From assembly GCA_037501455.1 (NCBI GenBank), contig CM074862.1, positions 80,778,001 to 80,842,000 on the forward strand: DNA of 64,000 nt. Direction: 5' to 3'. Below are positions 1 to 12,948 of the stretch, piece by piece. This stretch comes from Lantana camara (Eukaryota > Streptophyta > Magnoliopsida > Lamiales > Verbenaceae). The position numbers and the translations under genes were made by a program. The number at the start of each line of letters is the position of its first letter. Position 1 is the first letter of the stretch. The notes beneath the pieces were generated by a model, which worked only from the letters and a program-made list of their open reading frames with translations, did no database searches and was not told where the DNA came from.

Positions 1-286
1 AAGTCTCATATTATTCATGAATTCATGCAAGCTTTCAAGATTAATGATCCTAAGCATGCTTCCAATCACTTATACACAAGAAATCATCAAATAACCATCA
101 AACCCTAACCATCATATAATCAAGAGATTCATCATGTTCTCATACTACCTTAGAATGGATGAAGGATAAGATGAAATGGTGAGATGATGATGATGGTGCG
201 TCAAGCTCCACAATTCCTTCACAAATCTAACTTGAAATATGATGAAATTCCCTTCCTTCCTTCCTTGGTGTTTTGATTGTGTATTA

Positions 287-318
<32 letters not shown>

Positions 319-831
319 TTTCTTGATGAAATGTAATGTATGGAATGAGAGAGAAGAGATGCATATAAGATATATTATATCTCCCACTAAATACATGAAT
401 CATCATTATTTGCACTTAAGTCCTTGAATTGTTTGAGTGGATGCAATCAAGTTTCATTCCAAGAAAATTGATCAAATAGATTCAATTCATGTTATCCAAT
501 TAAGTCCATATAATTAGGAAATGATCAAGTAAAGTCATATAGAAGCATTTAATCACTTATCAATTAATTCACGTATTTTCCACTTTAGTGACAATTCATA
601 CAAATGCATAAAAGTATATAATGCATATAATATCATGAAAGTTATAAATAAATAATTAAAATAATTCTCAAGTTAGGGAAAATGATCAATTAAAGACAAT
701 TAATCAAATAAGACATGTTCGGCAATTAATTCACATAAATTCTCCAGTTAACAATAATTTCATGGAAGCAATTAGTAATATAATATCACATAATATCATG
801 TAATGTATAACCGTAAAAACGGGGCGTTACA
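1..831 (-). repeat. LARD-B 3' LTR (partial)
   Basis: This segment is a near-identical direct repeat of 6503-7332 and ends in GCGTTACA, the complement of the LTR start. It is followed by a pyrimidine-rich stretch that is a polypurine tract on the minus strand, which makes it the 3' LTR. It contains a GT/GA microsatellite near 285-318. The short ORFs here are chance. Confidence 0.88.
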
Positions 832-846
832 ACTCTCTCCCCCTTC
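832..846 (-). other. Polypurine tract of LARD-B
   Basis: On the minus strand GAAGGGGGAGAGAGT directly abuts the LTR start TGTAAC. This is the standard position for the plus-strand primer of reverse transcription. LARD-A has the similar GAAGGAGGAGAGA in the same place. Confidence 0.8.
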
Positions 847-900
847 AGAGGACCTGGTCCCCAAGTCTGTACTTGAGTTCTGGATCTATAGAACAAGCGG

Positions 901-1073
901 TGAGAGAGCCCCGTCTCTCAAACAAGCAACGAGAGCACCCTGTCTTTGAAACGAACAATGAGAGAACCCCGTTTCTCAAACAAGAAATGAGAGAACCCCG
1001 TCTCTCAAACACGCAATGAGAGAACCCCGTCTCTCAAACACGCAATGAGAGAACCCCGTCTCTCAAACAAGAA
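901..1073 (-). repeat. Tandem hairpin repeat in LARD-B
   Basis: Six adjacent units of about 29 bp occur just inside the 3' LTR. Each unit contains an inverted repeat, typically TGAGAGA and TCTCTCA around a six-base loop (CGGGGT on the minus strand). The second unit is the most diverged. LARD-A carries a longer, more variable version at 52892-53236 in the same position relative to its polypurine tract. Confidence 0.8.
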
Positions 1074-4000
1074 ACACCCAACCTAAGCTCAACTGAATAA
1101 ACACTCGCACACAATCCGACACATAAGGAGCAAGTATAAGAAGTCAAGTATTCCAATTAGTCATACAAACAATTAACAATTACAAAGAACCATAGATGGC
1201 AATAATAAAATGCATAGTGCATGTGATATGCATGTTTAGGTGTACCGTTCACCGATGTAATGAAGTTTGAAATTGATAACTTTCCAGTATCGTTGCATAG
1301 TCTGATCCCTAACTGGCTCGATTCCTCAACATGCCCATTGTATGTATTAAATATCCTCTCAATCTTCATGCCACGAACAAATTCTTTATCCTTTCTCGCT
1401 ACAACAATCCGGAGTTTCAACTCTTGAATGTGCACTTGGTAGTAATCCAACCCACTCATTCTTCCCACAAATTATAGTTAACCTCCTCCGATGCCCGAGC
1501 TAGTGGCTTGATAGCTCGAAGTTCGGTTTCTACCCTTTTAATATTCCCGGTTCATCACAGAAAATGACTGATGAGTCGGTAATCTATCTTGTTCACATAG
1601 TGATTTCCTTTTTAAGAATTCCATTTCCAATACTCAGTTGAATTAACTCCCATGTGATCCTTTCGTTCCGATCTTGAATGATAATCGCCTTCCTTGTAAA
1701 ATTCTCATTTACGATCAAAGTATGTTCTCTTGACTTGTAAAAACCATTATCTCTCCCATTTCTCATCAAATTTCTTTTTGTTTCAGCTCGGCTTAAGATA
1801 TGCCTCCTTATAGCTTTAGGAATCTCCATTTGAGAACTTTAGGCACATTAGTTTTAAGACATTGAAGACTTCGTCCACATGGTTCTGATATAGGGAAAGA
1901 AAAAACACTTTTCTTGAAGTTTCCTGGCCGGCTCTCCCCCTTTAAGAAAATAAAACATATATATGTATATTCCATCTCACTTCTTGAACTTGTTCTACCA
2001 TTCCTCAAAACAAAGTATCTATTCTTTCTAATTTTCTTGAAGTACCTATCACTTCCGACCTTGTTCCCGAAAATTCCTCCATCCCGGTGGGAAATCGAAA
2101 CGAACACAAAGCTCACCTCCGGTTCTTGAATCACTTAACCTTTTTAGAAATTATTCTCACAAAATTTTATACAAATCTTAAAGATCATCAAGTGCCAAAG
2201 TCTTCTAATCCTTTCCTTACTCCATTTCCAAGGAATCCCGTTGTTGATAACACTTGTATTTTTGTTTCTTCTATTGAAAGTAACCCATTTGAGTTCATCA
2301 ATAACTTTGAAATCATTTCCCTGATCGACTCTCCCCCTTAAGAATGCCTATTCCCACCTGTTGGCTCGCAACATCACTTCTTAAATTGAAAATTCTCAAT
2401 TCCTTAAATTTTAGCTTCCTTGGTATAAGTGATTCTAACCACGCCACTTAGCCGAAAATTTTCTCACATTACTTTTGCAACGATCGGTAGGAACAACAAC
2501 CCACTTCTACCAATCTAACTCTCGGCTATTTCTCCGACCTCTAAATTGTTCTTCCTCTTTTATCCTTTTTCAACCCCATTAATTCCTTGTCATAATTCGG
2601 TTATATCTCGGTTAAAGTAATGGTTGATACATGAATTGGGGAGAGTTCCTATCAAGTAGACACTTAACAATGCATGTCGGGTTAATATGCCAATACATGT
2701 GTCACACTTGTAGGTAATAAAAATGTACACGTTGAAACAATTAAGCTCAATTAGAAATGTGTATATAATTAAAGAAATTTAAATAATTTAAACAATGTAT
2801 GATGCACGTGCTCATGAATGCGTTGAACCTGCCACCGCAGTTACATCTTTTAGCTTAACACTTTTCCTGATTTGTTGATTTACGAGCTTACCTTGAATTG
2901 ATTGGACATTTCTTGTTACCCACGGTCTTTCAACTTCTTCAAAATCCCCAGCGTCAACTCGTACATTTCTATCGCTCGAGAATCGAAATTTCTTGAACTC
3001 GATTCCGTCCCCAAGTATTCCTTCCAATTTATTGATTCTAAGTGTGGCTCGAGCCTTCACCTTAAACATCCTCTTGACCAAAGTTTCCTTGTATCAACTC
3101 GCATAACTTTGTAATCAACATTATGATTCCTGAACTCAGGTGCTTCTACTTCCATGAAATTGGTACCTTGCCTTTTTTCGAGGAATTAATCCCTAATTGT
3201 TATCTGAATTCCCCCTTAGCCATCAGCTCCATTGAAGTTATCTAAACGTACTCTTTGCGAATGTGAATCAATTATATGCTTTGTTTTCTTACTTGCCTAC
3301 ACCTTGAGTATATAATTTCCCTCCAACAATTAATTGGCTTCCTTTACCGTTTCCATTTGTTGCTCCATATCTTCCAATTTAACTTCTTCCTTACTCAAAA
3401 TTTGTAGTGACTTCAATTCCCCTTTTTCTTAGTCTCTTCATTCTTCTTCATCGATCTAACCCCCTCCAAGATTTCCTTTGTTCCATTCCTCGGTTTGCAC
3501 AACCCCGTTGAGTTCGGTTGACTAACTTTCGATGTAGCATGGGTGTAGGTGTTGGTCTTATGATGACTTAGCATCCTCTACCCCAACTCCACCTCTTTGA
3601 ATTTTCTTCAACTTCCCTAAAGCTTGTAAGTCATCCCACAACTTGATTTTCGGTTCCAATAGTGGAAAATCCTCAACTTGCTTTCAAATCCAAACCCTAA
3701 GTCCCTAGTACCCTCGAGGCCTCCTTGTTGATTGAGACCTCGAATCTTAAAACACTCTAGAGATTTTCTTTGCTTTGCTCCTAAAATTAATTTTTTTTAC
3801 TTCGGACCTTATCAGTCGAATCATAACCCAATTAGAGAGAGAACCATAGCTCTTGAATTCTCATGTGAAGTTCCCCGGTGCATTCCGTACAACTCTAAAT
3901 CTAAAGAAAGGAGCTTGCAAAACTTGGGATTGTCGTAGAAATTGACCGTGGTTTGATATGTCTTTATAACCTATATATTAAAATTAATTCAAAGCTAAAT

Positions 4001-4323
4001 GCTTAAGGTTAGTACATGCTCATGTCACATAATCGACACCAAAGACATGGATTTGACGCAAAATGTAACAAATAATTCAACAAAGTGGAAATTAGAACAC
4101 TTTGAACGCACAAAGTTCAAGCAATTTTAATAGTAAAAAGTCAACAAGTAAAGCCAATAATCAATGCAATGCGCAAGTTATCAAGTAATTCAAGTAATTT
4201 CAAGGATTCAAGTAATCAGATAATTTCAAATAAAATGCAAGACCCTCAAGTTGTCAATTACTTCCTATGCTGTACGACTTAGACTCACAAGACAGGACGC
4301 TCGAACCTCGGTTTTGCAACCGG
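1074..4323 (-). other. Non-coding interior of LARD-B
   Basis: About 3.2 kb with no convincing coding sequence: ORFs are under 110 codons, overlap in several frames and match no retrotransposon motif I can read. The portion next to the primer binding site resembles the corresponding portion of LARD-A (50963 onward), including a shared GCATAGGAA(T/G) word, which indicates common ancestry of the two elements. Confidence 0.7.
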
Positions 4324-4335
4324 GCTCTGATACCA
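4324..4335 (-). other. Primer binding site of LARD-B
   Basis: The minus strand reads TGGTATCAGAGC, the common plant retrotransposon primer site complementary to the 3' end of initiator methionine tRNA. It lies seven bases inside the GCTACA end of the 5' LTR. Confidence 0.85.
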
Positions 4336-4342
4336 CCTAAGA

Positions 4343-7332
4343 TGTAGCACCCGGAACGCCGAGATGCCACACCCCCGCACTATAAGTCAATCCACATACG
4401 AAATGGATAGTCCGTACATGAACCAACCTATAGCGAACGGGTGACAATAAAAAAAAAACCCACTAGCTAGGCGGGACTAACCCTCAATTATATACAACAT
4501 GCATAACCGAAACGAAATCATACAATACATACATTCAATTCATTAGCATCACCACTTCCTTCAATACAAATCATTATTCCAAATTTAAAAGTACCCAGAA
4601 ATTCATATCATTACAAATATGCATCAATAATTTACAATGAACAATCTAGGCTCAAAAGTAAAGACCTGACTCGATCCCGCCTAGCATGCAACCTGCAGAC
4701 CTGAAAATGTGAGGTGTCAGTCTATGAAAGACTAAGTGAGGGGTATAGATAAATATTAGCGCAATTAACATGCAAACCATAATCTCGGGTAAGCTTTCAA
4801 TAAAAGAAACAATATAAGTTCAATATTAGAATAGATCTCGCCCGAGATTACAACTAAATCCATTTAATGATACAATCATTATCAACTCTATTCAATCAGT
4901 GGCCCGGCGAGTGAGGACAATTCTCCAACCTTACTCCGATAGTGAACATTACCAATATTTAGATTATCCATACTGAAGTGAACATGCAAATTATTACAGT
5001 GCACAATTAGCAGTTTCAATCCCTTTTTCCTCCGGTGATGGTGGGATTTCAAGGCCCTACCACCCAATCTCATTGGGCATAGGGTTCATGAGTCCCTATG
5101 CCCGAAACTCCTTCCTCCACTAATCTCCTAGTGGATTCGGGGGTCATCCCAAAGTTGGTGAGGATAGCGCAAGAGTTACCCGTCAGCCCTTGCTTCCCTG
5201 GTTGGCTTAATACACTACCCTCGGGCCCAAAGTGAACATGCTTTACTCGCCCAATCAATCAATCAATCCATTCCGTGAAATCAGGTTAAAATCATAAGGT
5301 TAGAAAAACTATAGATATATAGATATATTTTGGCCGAAAATATCACGTAGGGGTTGTATGGGTTCTATATATCTAGAATTAAACCTCACCTGACGGGCGA
5401 CGGAACAAGACAAAGATGCAAGAAAGTGTCAAAAAGATCAATGATCTCCACCCTGGAGAAAAAAACTGGGCAAGAAAGGAAATAATGGGAACTCGTGAGA
5501 CAAGACTCAATATGAGACCAAGTATGATGGACGGCCGTGCACATGTAAATAAATAAAACAAGCAATCAAGTGACACTTAGCATGTATGAACACCAATTAA
5601 CACCTAAGAGGTGAAATTAATATCAAGAAATCATGTATTCATATCATTCAATTATTTCAAGTTCAACTCATATAAGGCATGGAGTCAGACAATCACGTTT
5701 GAGCAATTAAGTACCAAGAAGTGTCAAGTAGAAGCATACTTATCAATTAATCAAGTATATATATCATATAATTCGCATATCGAAGCCAAGAGAGTAAAAG
5801 GAATGCAATAAAAAAGGTTTTGGTGAAGTTTGGTAAAAACGGACAATTTTAGGAAACGCACACGCTGTAGGAAAACTGGAATATCTTTAATTATAGAAGT
5901 GAGAATTGAGTTTTGTTTATTGGAAATGAAACTAGACACAAATACCTTTCCGATGCTATATGTCTCGTTTTCTAGTTCAAAGCGAGGAGAAAATGGCAAA
6001 AGCTTGAAGTTAAGCGCGTGCAGTTTGTCAGGAAAATAGCGACACCTAAAATAATGGATTATATCTCACAACCTAGAAAATATATTGACATGATTTAAAT
6101 TGGATCTTATTCTATACTTCAATATGTTTCCTTGGGTTCAAAAATCAGGTCATTTGGAGTTCGTATGAGGGAGAAACGGGCGTGTGAAGTTTGCACTGGA
6201 AGCAGATACGGGCTTGTCGGAATTCGCGAATGAGGCAGTAGCCTCCGACACGGGCGTGTCGGAATTGAACTGCGGACTGACACGGGTGTGTCAAAGCAAT
6301 TTGGGCAAAAAACAGGGTAAAAATAGGGTATAGGCACTGGAATTGGCTCCCAAATCATCCCAACACCAAATCAATGCAAGAAAACAACCTAAAACTAACA
6401 TATAACATGTATATGATCATATATATCAATTAGGCACCATTTAATCCATCAAATATGCATCAATCATCAATCAAACCTTATATATATATATATCATGATA
6501 TCCAAGTCTCATATTATTCGTGAATTCATGCAAGCTTTCAAGATTAATGATCCTAAGCATGCTTCCAATCACTTATACACAAGAAATCATCAAATAACCA
6601 TCAAACCCTAACCATCATATAATCAAGAGATTCATCATGTTCTCATACTACCTTAGAATGGATGAAGGATAAGATGAAATGGTGAGATGATGATGATGGT
6701 GCGTCAAGCTCCACAATTCCTTCACAAATCTAACTTGAAATATGATGAAATTCCCTTCCTTCCTTCCTTGGTGTTTTGATTGTGTATTAGTGTGTGTGTG
6801 TGTGAGAGAGAGAGAGAGATTTCTTGATGAAATGTAATGTATGGAATGAGAGAGAAGAGATGCATATAAGATATATTATATCTCCCACTAAATACATGAA
6901 TCATCACTATTTGCACTTAAGTCCTTGAATTGTTTGAGTGGATGCAATCAAGTTTCATTCCAAGAAAATTGATCAAATAGATTCAATTCATGTTATGCAA
7001 TTAAGTCTATATAATTAGGAAATGATCAAGTAAATTCATATAGAAGCATTTAATCACTTATCAATTAATTCACGTATTTTCCACGTTAGTGACAATTCAT
7101 ACAAATGCATAAAAGTATATAATGCATATAATATCATGAAAGTTATAAATAAATAACTAAAATAATTCTCAAGTTAGGGAAAATGATCAATTAAAGACAA
7201 TTAATCAAATAAGACATGTTCGGCAATTAATTCACATAAATTCTCCCGTTAACAATAATTTCATGGAAACAATTAGAAATATAATATCACATAATATCAT
7301 GTAATGTATAATCGTAAAAATGGGGTGTTACA
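4343..7332 (-). repeat. LARD-B 5' LTR (complete, about 3.0 kb)
   Basis: A complete LTR bounded on the minus strand by TGTAACACCCC (at 7332) and GCTACA (at 4343). It contains GACACGGGCGTGTC-type palindromes around 6248-6294, also seen in the solo LTR inside the DUF4220 gene. The last roughly 130 bases before the primer site match the ends of LARD-A and of that solo LTR, including a CCCGTTCGCTAT word. An AT microsatellite occurs at 6480-6494. Confidence 0.85.
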
Positions 7333-10191
7333 TATTTACTGCAAAACGAGATGGGAATCTCTATTGTTTCTTTCTTAATGATCTTGCAAGCCAGAATGTA
7401 GAATGCCTTGTTACAAATGAAGACTCCAGTTGGACCTGGCATAGACGACTCGGGCACATTAACATGAATCTTGTCTCAAAATTATCCAAAAAGGAGCTGA
7501 TCCGAGGTATTCCTAAACTCAATTTCATTAAAGATATAACCTGTACTGCATGTCAGTTTGGGAAGCAAACTAGATCCTCTTTCAAAAGCAAGTTATGCAT
7601 TTCCACAAGTATGCCACTTGAATTACTGCATCTTGACTTATTTGGACCTATGAGAACTGAGTCTCTTGGTGGTAAAAAGTATGTTCTTGTTATCATTGAT
7701 GACTACATAAGATACACATGGGTTATGTTTCTTGCCCATAAGAATGATGCTTTCAAAAGTTTTATTCCACTTGTAAAAAGGCTTGTTAATGAAAAGGGGC
7801 TCCTTGTTATCAAAATACGTAGCGATCATGGAACTGAGTTTGATGAAAAACACTTCATTGAGTTCTGTGATGAACAATGAATCATTCATGAATTCTCTGC
7901 CCCAAGAACACCACAACAAAATGGTGTTGTGGAAAGAAAGAACAGTGTCTTATAAGAAATGGCAAGAACTATGTTAAATGAATATGATTTACCCAAATTT
8001 TTTTGGGGTGAAGCAGTGAATACTGCTTGCCATATTTCAAACCGTGTATTTCTTAGACCTCATCTCATGAAAACCCCTTATGAGTTATGGAAGGGGAAAC
8101 TAGCAAATGTATCCCACTTCCACGTATTTGGATGCAAATGCTTCATCCTAAATGACAAGGACGACCGAGGTAAATTTGATTCCAAGGCGGATGAAGGAAT
8201 CTTCCTTGGATATTCCAATCACAGAAGCGAATTCAGAGGCTTCAACAAAAGGAAGAAGGCTGTACAAGAATCAATCCACGTCGCCTTTGATGAGATAGAT
8301 CCCTTGAAGAATAACCCTTCTTGTGCTACATCAGCTGGTCCTGCACTTGCTCCTCTTCTTCAATTTAATAACGAAGTACTTCATGAATCAAGTGAAGGAG
8401 ACTTAATCTCAAATCAAGAAAAGCAAACTCCAAGTTCTGATCCGGTTGAAGAAGCTGCCTCCAACAATGTCCCAACGGATCTACCTGAAGGTCGAGAAGA
8501 TCACACCCCCAGTAAACAACAGAAGGTTTAAACATTCTTCTAGTCATCTAATTGACAATATTCTTGGAAGCAAAGAAACTGGCATTATGACAAGATCAAA
8601 ATTGAAAGAATTCCATCAGGATCAAGTTCATACTGTACTCATGTCAGAAATTGAGCCACAAAATGTTGATAAAGCTCTTAAGAATGAGTAATGGGTCATA
8701 GAAATGAAAGAAGAATTAGCTCAATTTGAAAGGAACAAGGTTTGGACACTCACTGAAAAACCTCCACAACAGACTATCATCGGAACTAAATGGGTCTTCA
8801 GGAACAAGCTAAATGAAGATGGCAAGGTTATAAGAAATAAAGCAAGACTAGTGGCCAAAGGCTACTGTCAGTAGGCAGGAATTGATTACGAGGAAACGTT
8901 TGCTCCAATAGCAAGACTTGAATCCATTCGAATATTACTGGCTTTTGCAGCACATCACAATTTTCCACTACATCAAATGGATGTCAAAAGTGCCTTCCTA
9001 AATGGATACATCTCCGAGGATGTATATATCAGTCAACCACCGGGATTTGAGAATCCCAACCTTCCTAATCATGTCTACAAACTATCAAAGGCTCTATATG
9101 GCCTGAAACAGGCTCCCAGAGCGTGGTATGAAAGACTCCAGAAATATCTACGTGACAATGGTTTCACCATTGGAACAACCGATACCACTCTGTTCTTAAA
9201 GAGACTGCACTCCGAACTTCTTATTGTTGAGATCTATGTTGATGATATCATATTTGGTAGCTCATGCTCTAGCTTATGGGATGAGTTCTCATCATGTATG
9301 AAAGCTGAATTTGAGATGAGCTTGATGGGAGAATTGACCTTCTTTCTCGGTCTTCAAATCAAGCAAACTAAGACTGGGACATTCATCTATCAAGAGAAAT
9401 ACACAAGAGAGATTCTTGTTAAATTCAATATGACAGACTCAAAATCTATATCTACTCCTATGTGTTGCTCCTCAAAACTCGATAAAAATCAAGACGATGA
9501 AAACTTTGATAAAAAATTATTCAAAGGAGCTATCAGAAATCTTCTGTATTTAACAGCAAGCAGGCCTGACATCTTACTTGCTACTACTCTTTGTGCACGA
9601 TTTCAAAGTGAACCAAAAGTTTCACACTTTAAAGCAGTTAAAAGAATTCTCAGGTACCTACATGGTACAACTAAGGTTAGACTATGGTACCCCAAATCTA
9701 ACTCATTCGATCTCATTGGATACTCAGATGTTGACTTTACAGGATGCAAACTTGACAGAAAAAGCACTATCGGGCAATGTTAATTGCTTGGCAAATGCCT
9801 TGTTAGTTGGTCATGCAAAAAACAAACAGTTGTTACACTATCAACTACGGAAGCTGAATATATTGCTATGGGCAACTGTTGTGCTCAAATCATGTAGATG
9901 CAACGAACACTTTCTGACTTCGGAGTACACTTTCATAAGACACCACTCTTGTGTGATAATATCAGTGCCATTTGCATCTCAAAAAACCCAGTGTTTCATG
10001 CCAAAACCAAGCATTTTGACATCAAGCATCACTTTCTAAGAGATCATGTTCAAAGTCAAACTATTGAAATTCTTCATATTGATATTAAAAATCAACTTGT
10101 TGACATCTTTACAAAAGCATTGAGTCCTGATCAGTTTGATTGCATTAGAATTAAACTTGGTATAATTGAAATCCCTAGAACTTTGCCATAG
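7333..10191 (+). pseudogene. Sirevirus pol remnant: integrase, reverse transcriptase, RNase H
   Basis: Would encode the enzymes for reverse transcription and integration. In order: the pre-integrase zinc region (HRRLGHI near 7440), the integrase core (HLDLFGP near 7630, RSDHGTEF near 7825, NGVVERKN near 7924), then reverse transcriptase (KWVFRNKL near 8790, MDVKSAFLNG at 8977, active site YVDDIIFG near 9235) and RNase H (STTEAEYIA near 9840). The order integrase before reverse transcriptase defines Copia. It is broken by in-frame stops at 7878, 7953, 8689, 8872, 9781 and 9895 and by a frameshift near 8525. The N-terminus is removed by the LARD-B insertion. It ends with a stop at 10189-10191. 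It cannot make a full enzyme. Confidence 0.9.
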
Positions 10192-10457
10192 GTTACATTC
10201 GTTCCGATACAAACAAATTTTTTTTAAAGGCATCATAAATCATATTTTGCTCTGTCTAACACGCTTTTCTGTAGATTTTTTGGTGGTGAGGAAGTTACAC
10301 TTTGTTCAAAATTCTGAGAACCATGGACTTTGTGATTCATTGCGTCCCTTCAATTGGTACCATGTCCATGTGTACAAAAACCTTTTGCAGTTCCTCCCAT
10401 TCTTATTTCAAACCCTAATCATCTTCTGAAAACACCCAAAATTTCTCCACAATCACC

Positions 10458-11925
10458 ATGGCTAAGAAAAAATCCTCCATCTCCAAGGCAAAAACTGTGG
10501 ACCCTGATGATATTCCTTTATCTCAGTGGAAGAAATCCTAAAAAACCTCTGTGCCTCCTTCCAAGGTTGCACCTCCTAATCCCTGTCAAACCTCTACTAA
10601 TCCAACCACAGATACATCTTCTTTTAAATCTACATCCGAAGAACCAACACCAGACATCAACCCTGAGTCTCCACCGTCGCATGCATCATCTCCTGAATCT
10701 GCTGATCCCGATCAAGCCACTGAAGAGTTAGATGACCTTTCCTCTACTCCATCTGATGCCAATGAATCAGAGATTGATTGTTCTGCTGATGAGGAACTTC
10801 CACTGGTTGAGGTTTTCCATAACACTGATCCTCTGAATCTTAAAACTGTGTCATCAAAAATTCTTTTCAAAACCCCCTCTTATCAAAAATACTTTAAAGA
10901 ACACCTAACTGAACGCAAATGGAATCGGGGAAGATCTTTCTCCTTTTCTCACTTTCGTAAGTGTGCCATAACCGAAAGATTTGAGGATGTTGGATGGAAA
11001 TCCTTTCTGCAAATTGATGAAATTGCCTATCCAACTTTATGCAAATTGTTTTATGCCAATGCATCCTTTTTTAGAAGTTCTGATGATGACAATGTCTTGG
11101 TTAAGTCCTATGTCATGGGTGAAAAGGTTTGTTTTACTCCTAGATCTATAAATTCTCTCATTGGGTATCCTCATGAAGGGGTACGATTTTTTAAACATGG
11201 TGAATGGACTGAGCAAGAAATTTTTGATCATGAAGATGCAAAAAATTTACTGTGGAATGGTGTTGAGTACCCCCTTGGGGCTGGTCTTGCTTTTAAAGCC
11301 CTTTCACCTGAACATGTTCTCATTCATCAAATCATCAATCTTACAATTCTTTCTGAATCTGTTGAACCTATCAACCACTCTACTGAAATGACTCGTGTTA
11401 GCACTTTTCTTCTCTATGCCTTCCTCAAGAAAATTCCTGTCAATCTTGGTTATCTTATTCTTTCTCTAATGGAATACTGTGTTATGAACAATACCAGGCT
11501 TCCATACTTTATGCTCCTCATTCACCTGTTCAAAGGCAATCCTGGTATTCCATTCCCTGAAACTGCAGGAGAATCCCAAATACCACAAGAAATTCGATAA
11601 TCACACCCTCAGTCATATGAAACTCCAATACAATCATCAAACCAAATCCTGGTCTCGTAAAGTTAAAAAACCTCCCATAAAAAAGAATGTTGCTGCCTCT
11701 AAAGCCTGTTCCTCATCCTCTATCCAACCGGCCGTTGATTCCCTCACCTCTACCATTGATACCATCCAGACCGAGCACGACACTTCTAATCATGATCTTA
11801 ACAAATTTTCTGACAGAATGTCCAGTCTTGAGCGCAGGATTGTGGCTCTTGAACGCTCTTCCAAGACCAAACGCGCCCTTTTTGATGATGAAGGGGGAGA
11901 TAATCGCAAGAAGAAAGGAAAATGA
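10458..11925 (+). pseudogene. Sirevirus extra (envelope-like) ORF with plant transposon-protein domain
   Basis: Lies downstream of pol. The probable start is the ATG at 10458, followed by a lysine-rich start and an in-frame TAA near 10539. From 10551 a 349-codon frame is open to 11600. It has a Ser/Pro/Glu-rich N-terminus and then a conserved block (about residues 120-185: KYFKEHL, ERKW, GWKSFL, YANASFF) like the domain known as putative plant transposon protein. After a frameshift a second frame (11617-11925) gives a basic segment and a heptad-like region (LTSTIDTI, LERRIVALE), probably coiled coil, and ends Lys-rich. Sireviruses are known to carry such an envelope-like ORF here; its function is not established. 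It is much less damaged than pol. Confidence 0.7.
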
Positions 11926-12148
11926 GGTAAGGAAGTTGAAGGAAATACAGGTGCTGGTAAAGGAAAAGGAGCTACTGCTACTGCTGCTAGGAAGTAGAAG
12001 ATGAAAGGGAACCATTGCATACTATAAAGCAAGAAGAATCTCTTTTGTTGTTTTATTAATGTTTACCTGTTAAGAACAATGTGATCTTCAACTTGCTATC
12101 CGTTTTTGGGTCTGTAAAACTGACAAGATACTCTAGATGCCTTTTATC

Positions 12149-12266
12149 AGGGGGAGCCCTATTTTTCTTTTTGATAGGGGGAGTTCAATTACTATTCATC
12201 TTCATAATCTATGACTAACATCTCTCTGCCAAAACAAATTTTTGTCATCATCAAAAAGGGGTAGAT
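12149..12266 (+). other. Repeated polypurine tracts before the Sirevirus 3' LTR
   Basis: AGGGGGAG occurs at 12149-12156 and again at 12176-12183, and AAAAAGGGGTAGA at 12253-12265 adjoins the LTR. Multiple polypurine tracts upstream of the 3' LTR are a known Sirevirus hallmark. Confidence 0.75.
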
Positions 12267-12948
12267 TGTTAGATCCCTTGAAATGTTTTGTATGATTGAC
12301 AAAAATTGTATGTTTGCTTCTAATCTGTTGTTGCAGAAACTAACGAAGCAAGTGAGCAAGGACAGCACCTACTCTATCAAAAAGTCAAGCATTGGGAAGC
12401 TCACTTGAACTGCAATTTAGCAACGGCTAGTTTTTGAATCCTTTATAAAGAGTCCTGTGTACACCATTGCAAAGTGACTTTTTCTGAGCTTTGAGTTGCG
12501 GCTATTTCGTTTACACCGTTTAAAGAGTTAGGTTCTTTGGTGGATAGTGTTGCAAAAAGCTTGGAGTCCTAAAGCTTGGTTTGTATTGTACTAGGCTTTG
12601 TTACAGAGTGTACCAGACGAGCTCTACATGTTTTGTAATCTATAAACTCTCTCCATATTAAATTGTGTCGTTTAAAATCCTAAGTTTAACAACTTAGGTA
12701 GAGGATTAATCTCATTGGTTAGTGTTTTTCACAACCCTTGGGGCCAAACCTCTCTAAATACTTGTGTTGGTTTCTTGAGTTAATCTCTCTTAACATTGCT
12801 GCATTGGTTTGAATTTCTCTGATAGATAAAGACATTGTGTATTCTGATGCAACATTTAGAAAGGTACAAGCTTTGTAGTTGTGTTGAGAAAATTGGTAGC
12901 CATTCTTGTAATGTTCAATTCACCCACCCCCCTTCTTGATTTCTAACA
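12267..12948 (+). repeat. Sirevirus 3' LTR
   Basis: Starts TGTTAGATCC directly after a polypurine tract and ends TTCTAACA, so the termini are TG and CA with a matching short inverted repeat. Length is 682 bp. The five bases after it are TGGTC, but the partner flank is outside the window, so a target-site duplication cannot be checked. Confidence 0.8.

Larger units (their letters stand above)
1..7332 (-). mobile_element. LARD-B: non-autonomous long-LTR retrotransposon, cut by left window edge
   Basis: On the minus strand this reads as 5' LTR (7332 to 4343), primer binding site (4335 to 4324), about 3.5 kb of non-coding internal DNA, polypurine tract (846 to 832) and the start of the 3' LTR (831 to 1, continuing outside the window). 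The LTR begins TGTAACACCCC and ends GCTACA. No gag or pol motif is readable in the internal part on either strand, so the element must be moved by enzymes of another element. Long LTRs with a non-coding interior are the hallmark of LARDs. The termini and primer site resemble Tekay/Del-type Gypsy elements, which is an inference. It lies inside the Sirevirus pol gene. I count about a dozen substitutions between the two LTR copies over 830 bp, so the insertion is fairly recent. Confidence 0.85.
7333..12948 (+). mobile_element. Decayed Sirevirus (Copia, SIRE1/Maximus type), 5' part outside window
   Basis: A Copia-order pol remnant (integrase, reverse transcriptase, RNase H) is followed by an extra envelope-like ORF, several polypurine tracts and a 3' LTR. 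An extra ORF after pol and repeated polypurine tracts are established Sirevirus features. The gag, protease and 5' LTR are not present; LARD-B is inserted at 7332/7333 and the rest must lie left of the window. Stops and a frameshift show that the element is old. Confidence 0.85.

Noticed and set aside
239..427. Short ORFs near 145-427 with repeated Arg-Glu or His-Thr
   Set aside because: They translate a GT/GA microsatellite and recur in the other LTR copy; not genes.
901..1073. Regular short repeats resembling a CRISPR array
   Set aside because: Units are directly adjacent without unique spacers, lie inside a plant retrotransposon and have no cas genes nearby.
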